From Cucumis sativus (Eukaryota; Streptophyta; Magnoliopsida; Cucurbitales; Cucurbitaceae): 64,000 bases of DNA. This document shows, piece after piece, positions 1 to 11,600 of this stretch (position 1 is its first letter; every line of letters begins with the position of its first letter). The stretch lies in assembly GCF_000004075.3 (NCBI RefSeq), contig NC_026659.2, forward strand, positions 30,708,272 through 30,772,271. Direction: 5' to 3'. The notes below the pieces were generated by a model. It had not been told where the DNA came from. It saw only the letters and a list, made by a program, of their open reading frames with translations, and ran no database searches. A program made the position numbers and the translations under genes.

Positions 1-86
1 TTGCATTTTCCTTTAAGGGGAAAAAAAGCATTTTGAACTCACCTTTGGCTATGTTTGGAAATAATACGAAGTTTGTATTCAAATAG

Positions 87-1508
87 ATTATTGCCTCAAA
101 AAATGAAACTGTGCGATGGACTACACCCCTTGGATTACCTGTTGTGCAACCATATCGCAAGTTGGGAATACATGCTGTGAGTGTTGAGGAATTTAGATAA
201 TCACTAAAGCTTACCAATCCTCTTATGGTAGTATTGAAGAGATATTCGAAGGCATTAACTAATCTCTGTTTGGTTTCAGATCAAAACTTCTCTCCAAGTT
301 TTGACACTACGACGAGAAACGGACAAGGTAGTTTTATACTTTCACTTGAAACTACTCATATTAACAATGAATGTTAAAATTTTCTTTTAAAAAAATTGAT
401 CGAAAGAATTTTCTTTGGATGTTGCAGATCTTGTCGAGTAGACAGCGTACTGCTTTCCCACCAAATTTTGTTCACTCTCTCGATAGTTCTCATATGATGA
501 TGACTGCAGTTGCCTGCAAAAGGGCGGGTTTGAATTTTGCAGGTTTGTCCTCATGAATTACTGTGTTATGTAGGGTTTCACACTCTACCAGAGCTAACTG
601 CTGTATGTCATGCGTAATATCAGGGGTTCATGATTCATACTGGACACACGCTTGTGACGTGGATGAAATGAATAGAATACTTAGAGAGAAGTTTGTGGAA
701 CTCTATGAAACTCCAATACTCGAAAATGTAAGGCTTTCCCTACCTCACATTTCATTTTGAACATTATGAGTAGCAGGTTCCTGTTTGGTTGATGTATATA
801 GTCTTAACTTGTTTGTGATTCAGCCAAGGGGAAAAGAAGGTTTGGATAATTTCATCTTCTGAAATTTGTTGCCTCTAATATGCAATAGATTAACTTAGGA
901 ATACTTCTTGGTTTGAAAGAAAATGCAATTGACGTGAGAGAGGATTAGACAGCTCTTTGGTGAATTTTTTTCTTCTCTTGATAGTTTTTTGGAACATGTG
1001 TTCTGTCCACTGCTTTTTCTTGGTGTAAAACTCAGCATCATTTCACTCATTTTAGTTTATTGTTTTTAGTCAGTAATTGACACTCCCTTAGGTAATATCT
1101 TGTTTGCTGGGGTTCTCTGGTTTCATATCAATGAATTGTTTATTTTACCAAAAAAAAAAGAAAAGAAAAGAAAAGAAAAGTAGAGAGAATTACAATGTCT
1201 ATCGGTGATGACGTGTAAGCTCGTCTTTGGAATTGGTAGTTTCTTTCTTGCTACTGATCAGGTAGTTTATTAAATTCTTTTTCAAATTAATAGGAAGTTA
1301 CATCATCATGAAGAATATTATTTATCTATCTATTTACCACTGTTATGTGTTATACTTATTGACGGTGTAACTGAGATCTGACTAATTGTTTACTCAGTTA
1401 TTGGAGAGCTTTGAGCAATCTTTTCCAGCACTGGATTTTCCTCCCCTACCCGAACGGGGAGAGTTCAACCTAAAAGAAGTTCTAGACTCGCCTTACTTCT
1501 TCAACTAA
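87..1508 (+). CDS. RPOT: Organellar phage-type (T7-like) RNA polymerase, 3' end only
   Basis: Single-subunit nuclear-encoded RNA polymerase that transcribes mitochondrial and/or plastid genes; only the last part of the palm/fingers region is present. Exons, phased by hand: 87-176, 280-327, 428-542, 624-727 and 1398-1508. The first acceptor at 86 shows that the gene continues left of the window. Landmarks are [14 protein letters not shown], then [13 protein letters not shown] with SSHMM, then the motif-C block [13 protein letters not shown] holding the catalytic, metal-binding Asp (T7 RNAP D812 equivalent), and the family C-terminus DSPYFFN before TAA at 1506. The usual SLDGSHMM reads SLDSSHMM here. 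The family call is firm. The mitochondrial, plastid or dual-targeted subtype depends on the missing N-terminus; its position next to the Furry-like gene suggests the RPOTmp type (inference). Confidence 0.95.
1150..1182. repeat. A-rich (AAAAG)n microsatellite
   Basis: A run of A followed by about four AAAAG units inside the last intron (728-1397) of the RNA polymerase gene. Simple slippage repeat; no function claimed. Confidence 0.9.
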
Positions 1509-2442
1509 GTTTATATGGGTACATTTCTCTTCACTCTTGGCTCACTTAACGGGCTCAACCGAGTTTTTCGCGGAAAAGTATACCTTCTATTGTACTCAAC
1601 TACATCTCAAGAGTAGTGGATCGTGATGCTGAGAATCCCCGGAGCAAACTAGCCACTCCGTTGTAATAAACATCAGGTTCTCCTCTCTTAGAAAGCTTAC
1701 TCAGGTCAACTTCTAAGGAGCTTTCGACTCAAAATGCAGAAGAAAATGGTCAGACAAACAATCCTACGTATCTTCAACTAGAGCTGCTAGACCAACATAC
1801 GGATAAAAGCAAGAACTTCCCATCCATTTTCATTCATCAGCGACGTTTAAAAGTCGAAATTGGCCATATTTTCCAGGAAGCCACAAATGATTCAAGATTT
1901 CCACAGTAACAAAGGATTACTTGTATATATATTCCCCCACTCTATGATTAATATTAAATGTGAAAGTAATGAAGAAAAAAAGATCTTACCATTCCCATTT
2001 TCTGAATTCATCACAAGTTCTTCAGCTCTGGCTTGCACATCTCTTTCTATGTAAATGTTTGTTGTTTTGCCATCTGAATTTTTGTATTCGTTTCTCTTGT
2101 TTGGTAAGGAAATGAGCTGACAGTATATCTATTTGACAAATGATAAGTTGATTTGCACAAAAGTGTGCTAGTGCTAGTGTTACATATCACATAACATATT
2201 CTCATCTTTTAAATTATGTGTCAAATGTTCTATATTGTCACTTTCTATTTGTCATTAACTCTAATACTTGTGTAATCATTAAACTAAATTAAATTTATGT
2301 TACAAAACAAATTAAAAATAAAGTTAAATTACAATTTACAATTTTTTAATCTAACCTTGTGTTAATTTTGATCCTTCTTTTAAATATTTTCTAATAGGTA
2401 CTTTGTTATTAAAAATTCAATATAAGATTGAATTTGGGATAA
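1509..2442. other. 3'UTR and spacer, no gene seen
   Basis: About 0.9 kb after the polymerase stop codon. The first few hundred bases are of moderate GC and probably 3'UTR. Past about 2100 the sequence is AT-rich. No open frame with coding character was found on either strand. Confidence 0.6.
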
Positions 2443-2553
2443 GACTAACTAAAATTACCAAAAACAATTTACAAATATTGTTTTAAATGATTTATTTGAC
2501 TAACTAAAATTACCAAAAACAATTTACAAATATTGTTTTAAATGATTTATTTG
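2443..2553. repeat. 55-bp perfect tandem duplication
   Basis: Two adjacent copies (2443-2497 and 2498-2552) of an AT-rich 55-bp unit beginning GACTAACTAAAATTACC and ending in TGATTTATTT appear identical by eye, suggesting a recent duplication. Confidence 0.93.
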
Positions 2554-2645
2554 GTAATCAAAATGAATAACAATTTTATAGAGTAAGATCAATACTATAT
2601 GTCAAATCAAATGCCTTATGTTTTGAATAACATGACATAAGGGTT

Positions 2646-2966
2646 GAGTTGGGTTAGCAAATGAGTCGATGAGTTGGGTTAGCAAATGAGTCAACATAGG
2701 ATTGAGGTTGAGTTGGGTTAGCAAATGAGTCGATGAGTTGGGTTAGCAAATGAGTCGACATAGGATTGAGGTTGAGTTGGGTTAGCAAATGAGTCGACGA
2801 GTTGGGTTAGCAAATGAGTTGAGTTGGGTTAGCAAATGAGTCGATGAGTTGGGTTAGCAAATGAGTCGACATAGGATTGAGGTTGAGTTGGGTTAACAAA
2901 TGAGTCGACGAGTTGGGTTAGCAAATGAGTCGACATAAGATTGAGTTGGGTTAGAAAATGAGTCAG
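2646..2966. repeat. Minisatellite with higher-order 25/39-bp structure
   Basis: Eleven copies of a core GAGTTGGGTTAGCAAATGAG. Core starts are at 2646, 2671, 2710, 2735, 2774, 2799, 2821, 2846, 2885, 2910 and 2943. Spacing alternates 25 and 39 bp, giving a 64-bp higher-order unit; the extra 14 bases carry ACATAGGATTGAGGTT-like sequence. One 22-bp and one 33-bp step mark slippage. The array ends about 35 bp before the TATA box of the PPR gene. Confidence 0.95.
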
Positions 2967-3001
2967 ACAGGCAAGGTCGGGTTGGCCGGTTATAATGTAT
3001 A

Positions 3002-3012
3002 TATATATAAAA
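3002..3012 (+). promoter_or_regulatory. TATA box of the first PPR gene
   Basis: ATATATATAAAA followed by GCCCC and then a pyrimidine-rich stretch (CTTCTCTTCCCAGCCCCCC) typical of a plant transcription start region. It is the only strong core-promoter signal between the minisatellite and the gene. The implied start is near 3030-3040, leaving a leader of about 650 nt that probably contains an intron with acceptor TTCTGCAG near 3616. Confidence 0.6.
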
Positions 3013-3683
3013 GCCCCTATCTTCTCTTCCCAGCCCCCCTTAGCAGACTCTCTTTCCAGCCTTCCAAACGTCTCCTCACCTCCTCATTTCCTCTGCCAGC
3101 AAAAATCATCTCCTCCGATTTTGCCGGTCACACTTGTCACTCTCGTGGAAGCTCCTCCATGGTCGATGCTCTCTCCATCACACTTGGTCCCTTACAGAAC
3201 TGAAAGGGCCTGAACCCATTTCGTAAAACTCTGATTCAGTCACTGACGGATGACTTCATGAGTGAAAATGGGTTACCTAATTTGCACGGTCGCTCCATTA
3301 TGGCGCTAGAGTAATTCTTTCAATGATGAGGAGAAGGACTCGAAGTGTGTGGTCTGGTCAGTTATCTCCACTTAAGCATTGCCATTATTTTTTGTTTTTC
3401 AGTTCCAATTTATCACTCGGACCGACAATAAAAATTTGAGAACAGAATGGTGGGTTATGGGGAAAATCCTTCGTTCATTGTAGGCTACCAAATTGTTTTT
3501 GCATTTGATGTAGTGGGGTTTTGTTTTAATCTTTTGGGTAAGATTATTTTGTCTGTTTCTTTTCAAGGAGGTTTGAAATTTCTCTTGTTCTTAGTGACTG
3601 TTTTCTTCTTCTGCAGGCTCACTGATTTTGAATGGTTACACCTGGATTGTAAGCTTCGCTGTTCTTTTTGTGTTTAGAAAGTT

Positions 3684-6279
3684 ATGAGAGGAGTGCTAGG
3701 AAATTCATCTCCTACTCTGGTTTTGTTGAATGAGTTTAATTACCAACATGATTCACATTACCCTTTTAGAAGGGAGGATAAGCGTTTGCGTCAATGTATA
3801 AATGTTAATCCAATGTTGAAATCATGGATGAGATGTACGATTATGTATGATGGTAATGCAGTTTCGGTGTTACCAAGGAGTACTCCACGGTTGAATTTGG
3901 TGGTTCAGTCTACAAGGGGCGTGAATTGTGGAGAGGATGAAGCAATTGAATTGGTCATTGACGAAGGAGTTGAAGAATCCTCTCGTGAGTGGAAATTGCC
4001 TCCTTGGGGAGACATAGCACATCAGGATGAGGCAACCTTTCAATCTGAAGATGTAAACCAGCCCAAAATCTTAGAAGGGAAGGTTTTGGAAAATGAAAGC
4101 AAGCTGCATTTTCTTGAGGAAACTGATAAAGTTATGCTATCAAAGCGTATTTTAATTCTCAGTAGAAAAAATAAGGTTAGAAGTGCATTGGAGTTATTGA
4201 GGTCCATGCAATTAGCTGGTCTTCTGCCAAGTCTGCATGCTTTAAATTCACTTTTAGCTTGTCTTTTGAGGAATGAGCTATTTGCTGATGGTTTAAGAAT
4301 CTTCGAGTTTATGAAGTTGAATGAGTTATCAACAGGACACACTTATAGCCTTGTACTCAAAGCAGTTGCAAATGCTCATGGATTTCTTTCTGCTCTTGAG
4401 ATGTTTAAGGCATGGGAGCATCAATGTGTCTTAGCACAGTTTGATGCAATTGTTTACAACACAATGATATCAATATGTGGTAAAGATAATAATTGGGTTG
4501 AAGCTGAGAGAACATGGAGACTAATGGAGAAAAATGGTTGTAGTGCAACCCGCATAACTTATTCTCTATTGGTGAGCACTTTTGTTCGATGTAACCAGAA
4601 TGAACTTGCAATTGACACCTATGTAAAGATGGTTCAAAATTCTTTTAAACCAGGTAACGATACGATGCAAGCTATTATTGGTGCATCTTCAAAGGAGGGG
4701 AAGTGGGATTTTGCTTTAAGAGTCTTTCAAGACATGTTGAAATGTGGACTTCAACCTAATTCGGTTTCATTTAATGCCTTGATCAATGCTTTAGGAAAAG
4801 CTAAGGAGGTCACTTTAGCATTCAGCGTATACAATGTGATGAAATCTATGGGTCATTCACCTGATGTTTATACATGGAATGCACTACTTGGTGCTCTTTA
4901 CAAAGCTAACCGCTACAGTGATGCCATTCATCTCTTTGAGTTTGTGAAAAGAGAGAAGGTCCAATTGAATATACATATTTACAACACTATTCTAATGTCT
5001 TGTTCAAAGCTTGGGTTATGGGAAAGAGCGGTCCAAATTTTATGGGAAATGGAGGTTTCTGGTCTGTCAATTTCGACATCATCATATAACATTGTTATGA
5101 CTGCATGTGAGATGGCTAGGAAGCCTGAAATTGCATTGCAAGTTTATGAACGCATGGTTCACCAGAAGCACACTCCCGATACCTTCACTCATTTGTCACT
5201 TATCAGATGCTGCATTTGGGGATCTTTATGGGATGAAGTGGAACTACTTCTAAATGTAAGTGCTTAATTCTATAACTGTGTTGGTTCTGTATCTTTGTAC
5301 TATTTTAAAGGCACACAGATCTTCCCCAATAGAAATTTAGTTCTAACTTTCCCCCCCGTAGTTCTCCTTCCATCTTTGGTAAATTTATGTCTTCCATGCA
5401 AATTAATTCAATACTCTATTTTCCAAGGGTGAGTTGAAAAACATCATGAATCCATGTAATTGAATTGGAAAAGGAGACCTCCAATCTAACCACATTATGG
5501 TTTTTGAGTTTTTATTTATAAGAAACAATATCATTGAATGAATGAAATATCCAAAGATATACAAAATAACCCTATCAAAGGGTATACATAAAGATGCTTC
5601 CAATTTGAAATGAGAAAAGAGAAATTATGATTCTTTAGTGTGTATCCTTACACCAAAAAGGGAATTAGTAGCAGCTAACTCTAAGACCTCCCTGGAAGAC
5701 TTGACGTTGTCTTGAAATATCCTTGCATTTCTTTCTTCCCAATCCTTCCACAAAATAGCTGAGATGATATTCTAGATACCTTTTTTTGTCAGCATTGAAA
5801 GGATGATCAATAAGCAAGAACGTTATATGACTAGTGGAGTGATGCTGCTGTTCCAGAACTTTGAGATTGTTTAATGTTATTGCTGCTGCCGCCTTGAATG
5901 TTGTTGTTGGTTTTTTTCCCGATGATCTCATTCGACATTTCCTGATATTCTCTCAATATTTCTGAACCTCCCTCGTTTTCATTCAACTGTTTTGACATTT
6001 TGCATTGGAATTATGAGCTTTTTGTATCTGATAATTGTTCTTCTGCAGAAGTCTGCACCCGATGTATCCGTATACAATGTTGTCATCCAAGGAATGTGCT
6101 TAAGAGGCAAGAGTGATTTAGCGAAAAAGCTTTACACAAAGATGCGTGAAAACGGTATCCAACCGGATGGAAAAACACGAGCTTTGATGCTTCAGAACTT
6201 GCCAAAGGATCCTGCTAGACGGAAGAACAGGTGGGCTTCTGGTTTCAAGAAAAGACAGAGACACTATCATCATAGGTGA
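3684..6279 (+). CDS. P-class pentatricopeptide repeat (PPR) protein
   Basis: RNA-binding PPR protein of 600 residues in two exons, 3684-5255 and 6049-6279, joined in phase 0 with GT-AG ends. The start is set by an in-frame TAG at 3675. Residues 1 to about 150 are non-repetitive and could carry organelle targeting. From about residue 155 there are roughly 11-12 tandem 35-residue helical-hairpin repeats with P-type signatures (for example VSFNALINALGKAKE and VYTWNALLGALYKAN). The second exon adds one more repeat and a basic tail rich in R, K and H. No E, DYW or SMR domain is visible, so RNA stabilisation or processing is likelier than editing (family knowledge). It resembles the embryo-essential Arabidopsis At3g29290/EMB2076 group from memory; that link is unverified. 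The 793-bp intron holds an antisense LINE fragment. Confidence 0.93.
5640..5775 (-). mobile_element. LINE (non-LTR retrotransposon) 3' fragment in PPR intron
   Basis: Read on the minus strand, this stretch encodes ISAILWKDWEERNARIFQD followed by more codons in the same frame. The pattern LW..W.ERN.RIF is the conserved tail after the reverse-transcriptase zinc-binding region of plant L1-type LINE ORF2. It lies antisense within the intron of the PPR gene. No complete ORF2 remains, so it is a dead remnant. Confidence 0.65.
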
Positions 6280-6749
6280 AAATTAATGTAAAAGTTGGTG
6301 TGTATGAAGTACATATTGTACATACTTAAATCTAGCCCATGGCCTTTGTTGTTGTACAGCTGAGAAGAACGATTAGTTAATTGAATGTGTTGACTTATAA
6401 TTCCATTTACAACCTATTTTCTCCTATCCTAATTCAAACTTTGAAATTCAATTTTGAACCATATTTTTTAAAATGTTTAATTCTCACCTGATCTTTAAGT
6501 TCAAATCTTTACAATAAAATTTTATTTAACTAAAAAGAAAATGTTAATTTATTACCTAATCTTAAATGTTTTTATTAATTAAAACTCTAAATAAATAATT
6601 ATACTAATTTGAACTTTCATTTTGCAATACACTCTCCCTTTCTCTTCCCTGTGAATTTGATTCGGTTAGATTTCGAATACTTTGTCACTTAGAACTCTAC
6701 CCATGAAGCTTATTAGAAAATAGCCATGGCGGCAACTTCAAAATCCCTC

Positions 6750-6793
<44 letters not shown>

Positions 6794-7246
6794 CATAAGC
6801 TTCTTTTTATATTTGAAAACTCTAAACGATGAAGATGATGATATTTACAAAATTGCCACTCGTGAAGAATTTACTTAAATGCCATTGGGCATAATTATGC
6901 AATTGCCCTTAACTTAGAACAACTAAATATTTTGCAATTTTGTGTTTTAATTTAGCTTGTGATAATTTGTATTTGATTTCTAATTTCTAATTATTTGACA
7001 TTTAATAGTGTGTTATTTCTATTTAATTGTTATAACTTGTATTTGCGTTCTTCATCTGGGTTATCTTATTGTGAAGACTTTCTTGTCAGCATTCTTTTTC
7101 AATCACTTAAAACATAAACCGAATTAGAAATTAGTATAAAATAGTAATGAGAAGGTAACCACATGATCGTTAGAAAGTGTAAAATGATATTGTACAAGTA
7201 ATAAGATATTAGTCACGTGGTAATCATAAAGTAATGCTATCAGATG
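6280..7246. other. PPR 3'UTR and AT-rich spacer
   Basis: Probable 3'UTR to about 6400, then AT-rich sequence with no coding frame. It includes an (AT)n microsatellite at 6753-6788. Confidence 0.6.
6753..6788. repeat. (AT)n microsatellite
   Basis: About 18 AT dinucleotides in a row, a candidate length-polymorphic marker. Confidence 0.95.
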
Positions 7247-7545
7247 ACTACCTAAATTTAAAACAACATATATGTATCAGACAGTCATTAGTCTATTATA
7301 AAGCTATCAGACATATATAAAAAAACTATCAAAGGGCTACCCAAATTTAAAACAGCTCATATGTATAATGTATTTGGCTATCACAAACTAATTTGTTATA
7401 TCATACGACTATGAGAAGTTTATCATACAAATTTTAAAACTATAAAAAAGGCTACCAAATTTAAAACAACACATAAGTATTAGACGACTATAAAAAATAA
7501 TTAGATATATGAAACAACTATGAAAATGCTATCCAAATTAAGAAG
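7247..7545. repeat. Degenerate tandem repeat, period about 80-115 bp
   Basis: Four recurrences of a GCTACC(C)AAATTTAAAAC-like block starting near 7247, 7336, 7451 and 7528, each followed by CATATGTAT/CATAAGTAT-type and ACTAT-rich sequence. Copies have diverged by point changes and indels, so this is an old array. Confidence 0.65.
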
Positions 7546-8240
7546 AAGAATGAATTAGCACGCAATAAATTCGAAACGAGGGTAGTTTCGTTTTTTCTTT
7601 TCGGTTCATTGACGATTTTAAGTTGAATTTATAAATTTGTTACTTTTACAATTTAAAAAACGACATGAATTTTATCGTAAATGTTTTGCTACTTTTACAA
7701 ACATCTCATTTTTTCTTTTAATAAAATATACAAATATTTGAGAATTAATTACGCTATGTAATTCTAATAAATATTCTAAATAGATTCTCTAGTGCATAAA
7801 CATTGTAATTGTTTAGCGATCATTAAAATTATTTATAAAATATAGTAAAAAATCGGACAAAATAGTGTCTTGATTTTTAGAGATTACGTTGATTTATGGA
7901 ATGGAGATATTTTTGTATGTATATATTTATATTTTACAAATTTTTGATTTAAAATAAGTTATAGGTTAATAACATAAAAAAAAAAAGAAAAATTGTCATG
8001 AATATATAAAAAGAAAAACTTTATGGCGAATATAACAAAAAATTGATGAGTTTTGCTTTTTATATTTTTGCTAATTTTTAAAATGTTAATGAAAAAAATA
8101 CATAAAATTAGTTGTTGAATTGGCAAAAGAGAAAAAATAAAATAAAAAATCGACCGAAAATTTGTTGTATGTTGGGAAGAAGATGATCCGCAGCTGTTAT
8201 TCCATTTCTTCTTGATTCAATTTCCATCAATTCTCAATCT
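7546..8240. other. AT-rich spacer and promoter region of the Furry-like gene
   Basis: No coding frame seen. Very AT-rich until about 8160, where composition shifts to the pyrimidine-rich leader of the Furry-like gene. I could not pick a convincing TATA box. Confidence 0.5.
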
Positions 8241-8242
8241 TC

Positions 8243-8614
8243 ATGATGAAATTCTGTGAAAAATGAAGCATCTTCCTCTCGAATTCTTGCACGGTTTCCG
8301 CCAGATCCTATACGCCTTCCTACACAAAGCTCCATTGCTTCTTCTTCTTCATCAAATCCCCTTTTTTTCATCTGAATTCTCTTCTGATTTCTAGGGATTT
8401 CTACTCTCATCTTCCTTTACCTGTTTTACTTTCTGGGTTTCTTTCTTTCTTCCTCATGAACCCACCCTTGTCGATGTAGCGATCTTCTTGATGTCTCTTG
8501 TCGAGCGGCTTCTGAAATTACAACCCTGAACTCTCGGAACCAAATCAAGGGGATTTGTGATTCATCCAAGCGTTACTCAAGGAAAGAGGGGTTGTGAAGT
8601 TTATGCTAGCTTAG
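8243..8614 (+). promoter_or_regulatory. Leader with several uORFs upstream of the Furry-like CDS
   Basis: Upstream ATGs with in-frame stops before the main start at 8622: 8243-8266 (7 codons), 8263-8394 (43 codons, its ATG overlapping the previous stop as ATGA), 8456-8479 (7 codons), 8491-8529 (12 codons) and 8603-8614 (3 codons). The uORFs are seen directly. That the whole stretch is unspliced leader is inferred. Confidence 0.5.
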
Positions 8615-8621
8615 TGTGATT

Positions 8622-11600
8622 ATGGTGAGTATGGTCAAAGACGGGAAGGCTGGAAGTGCTGCTAAGCTTATAGTTGATGCTCTGCTTCAGCGGTTCCTCC
8701 CCCTTGCTCGGCGTCGAATCGAGACCGCTCAAGCTCAGGTTCAGTTTTTGCTTTTGTTTCCCCTCTAGAAAATTTCATGGGCAGTTCTCTTAGTCCCCCA
8801 TCTCAAATAAGAAGATGAAGAATGGGTTATAATAATCAATTTTGTTGTAAATTTGAAGTTTTTTGATGGTGGTTGTTTGTGTAATATCCTCTCTGATGAA
8901 TCAAGGTTGTATAGCGTATATTTTCTGGAACTCCAATAGATTGTTTTCTGTTTTTCTGGGTGCCATTAGTCCAGTGCTTATTGATGAGTATATTGTATTG
9001 TTGTTCTCTGCATTCTGATGGCAGCACGTATTGAAATCCATTTTTCATGCCCATTTTTGTTGTCTAATACTTTTTAGTCTTTTGTAAACAGTCCTCCACT
9101 TTATTAACTTGTCTGTTTCCAATTTGTAGGATGGACAATATCTTCGACCATCGGATCCTGCCTACGAGCAAGTGCTGGATTCCTTAGCTATGGTTGCGAG
9201 ACACACACCTGTGCCTCTTTTAGAGGCTCTTCTTCGATGGAGAGAAAGGTGCCTCAACTTTTCCAGTCTTCTTTCTATTTTCACGCTTCCTTCTACTCTG
9301 TGTGACGACCTTAACAAATCAACACATATATTTGTTCTATATGTTGTACAACTGTGTCTTTGAGTTTCTAGGGGAACTTTTTGCGTCTGCCTTCTTTGTT
9401 AGTGTCAGTTTATTAGGTTGAACCAAACACTAACTTGCTTTTCACGGAAAATTGGAATTAGTTTAGGAGAAAGTCTTTTTCTTTTATTATTTATTATGTA
9501 ATATTTGCTTAGCTAACATTCGTTGACGACGTCTAATTTTTTGAAGCTTTTTAGAAAATGAATACAGGCAACTTATCGTAATTTTGTTGCATGTATCTGT
9601 GTGTTGATTTTCTTTATTTTTTTATGATCACAAACAGCGCCCTACAAATTAATAAAACGTAAATTGTTCCTGAAAAATTCAACTAAAATAAGATGATAAA
9701 CATTCTCATGTCAAGGAAACTGAGATTGTGAAGAAGTTTCTATTGGCAGTGTAGTTAAACAGATGTCTCATTTCCTGCACCTAGGTTGTTGTTGCGCTTA
9801 ATAATAGATTCCTTCCATTTCCTAATATATATTATAATGAAATAATAAAACATGTATATATAGATACACATTATGACGATGGCCTATAATGGGAGTGTGG
9901 ATGTTCACATGGAGCTATTTTGTATAGTTTTTGACTTTTGTTCTTTAAAGTTCTCCATCCTTTTGCCTTGATGTTTGCCCTTTAAGATATTTTTCTAGGC
10001 TAAGAGACTGCAGTCAAAGAAAACTTTTTCTTCCAAAAGAGAAAAAAAAGGGAAAAAAGAAAGAAATTCTTTTGATGGTTTATTTATATTTTCTCTTTCC
10101 CCCCTCATTGCAGCGAATCTCCCAAGGGTGCAAATGATGCATCTACTTTCCAAAGAAAGGTTTGCTTATTCTGTGAAAACTATTTAATATTGCTGTCGTT
10201 ATTATTTTGTTTCAAAATAATTTGTACCAATAGAGAGATGGATAGTGTTTTTGATATGGGGGTTACTTTAAAATCCCTTGTCCAGAGATGTTTGCTTTAT
10301 TAACTTGAAGTTATAATGATATGCATGCTTGGGGCTTAGCTTGCAGTTGAGTGCATATTTTGCTCAGCGTGTATTCGCTTTGTGGAGTGCTGCCCTCAGG
10401 AAGGACTTACTGGTGCGCACATTGTTGTATCAATTTTTTTTTGTTTTTTTCTCTTTTTTCTTTTGTAGCTAATTGATAGCGGTTTATCATTGTAGAGAAG
10501 CTTTGGTCTGGCCTTGAAAACTTCGTTTTTGATTGGCTAATTAATGCTGACAGGTAAGGTTGCTTTGGCATAGTTAATGAACAATGCAGTTTTTTATTTT
10601 CTTTTTGGCGTGGGTATAACGTTTCATTAAAATAAATAGACCATATGAAATTTAGTAATTGCTTGAATGACTTCAAAATTTCCTTTCCTTATTGTTGATT
10701 TTTTCCATATACAGTGGTAAGTGCTATTTTATTATTATTATTTTTATTTTTTTTAAAAATGTTCTTTTGTTTTTTTGTTTTTGTTTGAGTTTTGGTGGTT
10801 TTGTTTTGAGTCTTGCCTTGATACTGAGGATAGGAGTTTGGTAACTTGCAACTTTTCAAATATCAACGAAAGTTTTGCGTTTCATGTTCAAAAAGAGAAA
10901 AGAAAGAAAGAAAGCCGGAGGATAGCATTGAAGTTTTGCTTGTGCAGTGTTATTATTCTTCAATTTTCACCAGTAACTTATAAGTATTGTTATTAGATTT
11001 ATCGCCTTTGTTTATTAGGCAGGACCTATGATCATTATTAGACAATGACTTCAATGCCCAGTTATAGGCAAACAATCTAGGGAGACTTGCTTGTATTTAT
11101 ACCTTCTGTTTTCATTATTGAAAGGAAACAAAACTTAGGTTTGGTTAAATGTCATTGCAGGGTTGTCAGCCAGGTTGAATATCCATCATTAGTTGATTTG
11201 CGAGGGCTTCTTTTGGATCTTGTTGCACAACTTTTAGGTGCTTTATCTCGCATCAGGTAAACAATTTTGTTTTACCATTTAAAAATTGTTTGAGTTGGAT
11301 TTTTTGGGTGTAATACTTTTGGAGTAATTATCGGGTTTACGTAAGCATTTGTTTATCATGCATGCATGTCAATTGATACTTGCTTTATTTTAATGTTTTA
11401 GGATCAGTATGAACTAGTTCTGCTTTGCACTTCTCTCTCCCATCACAAGCTTATGTTTATATTTGTTTTACTTTAATTAAAAGGGATGAAAACATTGGTG
11501 CCTGTGTCATTATTTTGCAGATTTAGTTCTGTGACTGAACGCTTCTTCATGGAACTCAATACACGTAGGATAGACACCAGTGTTGCACGAAGTGAAACTC

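Noticed and set aside
2958..3213. Two overlapping open frames starting in or near the minisatellite
   Set aside because: They cross the TATA box and predicted start site and have no protein family signal.
10341..10346. TTGCAG as the acceptor of the fourth exon of the Furry-like gene
   Set aside because: It would lose three conserved residues and shift the frame. The acceptor CTTAG ending at 10339 restores the conserved LAVECIF reading.
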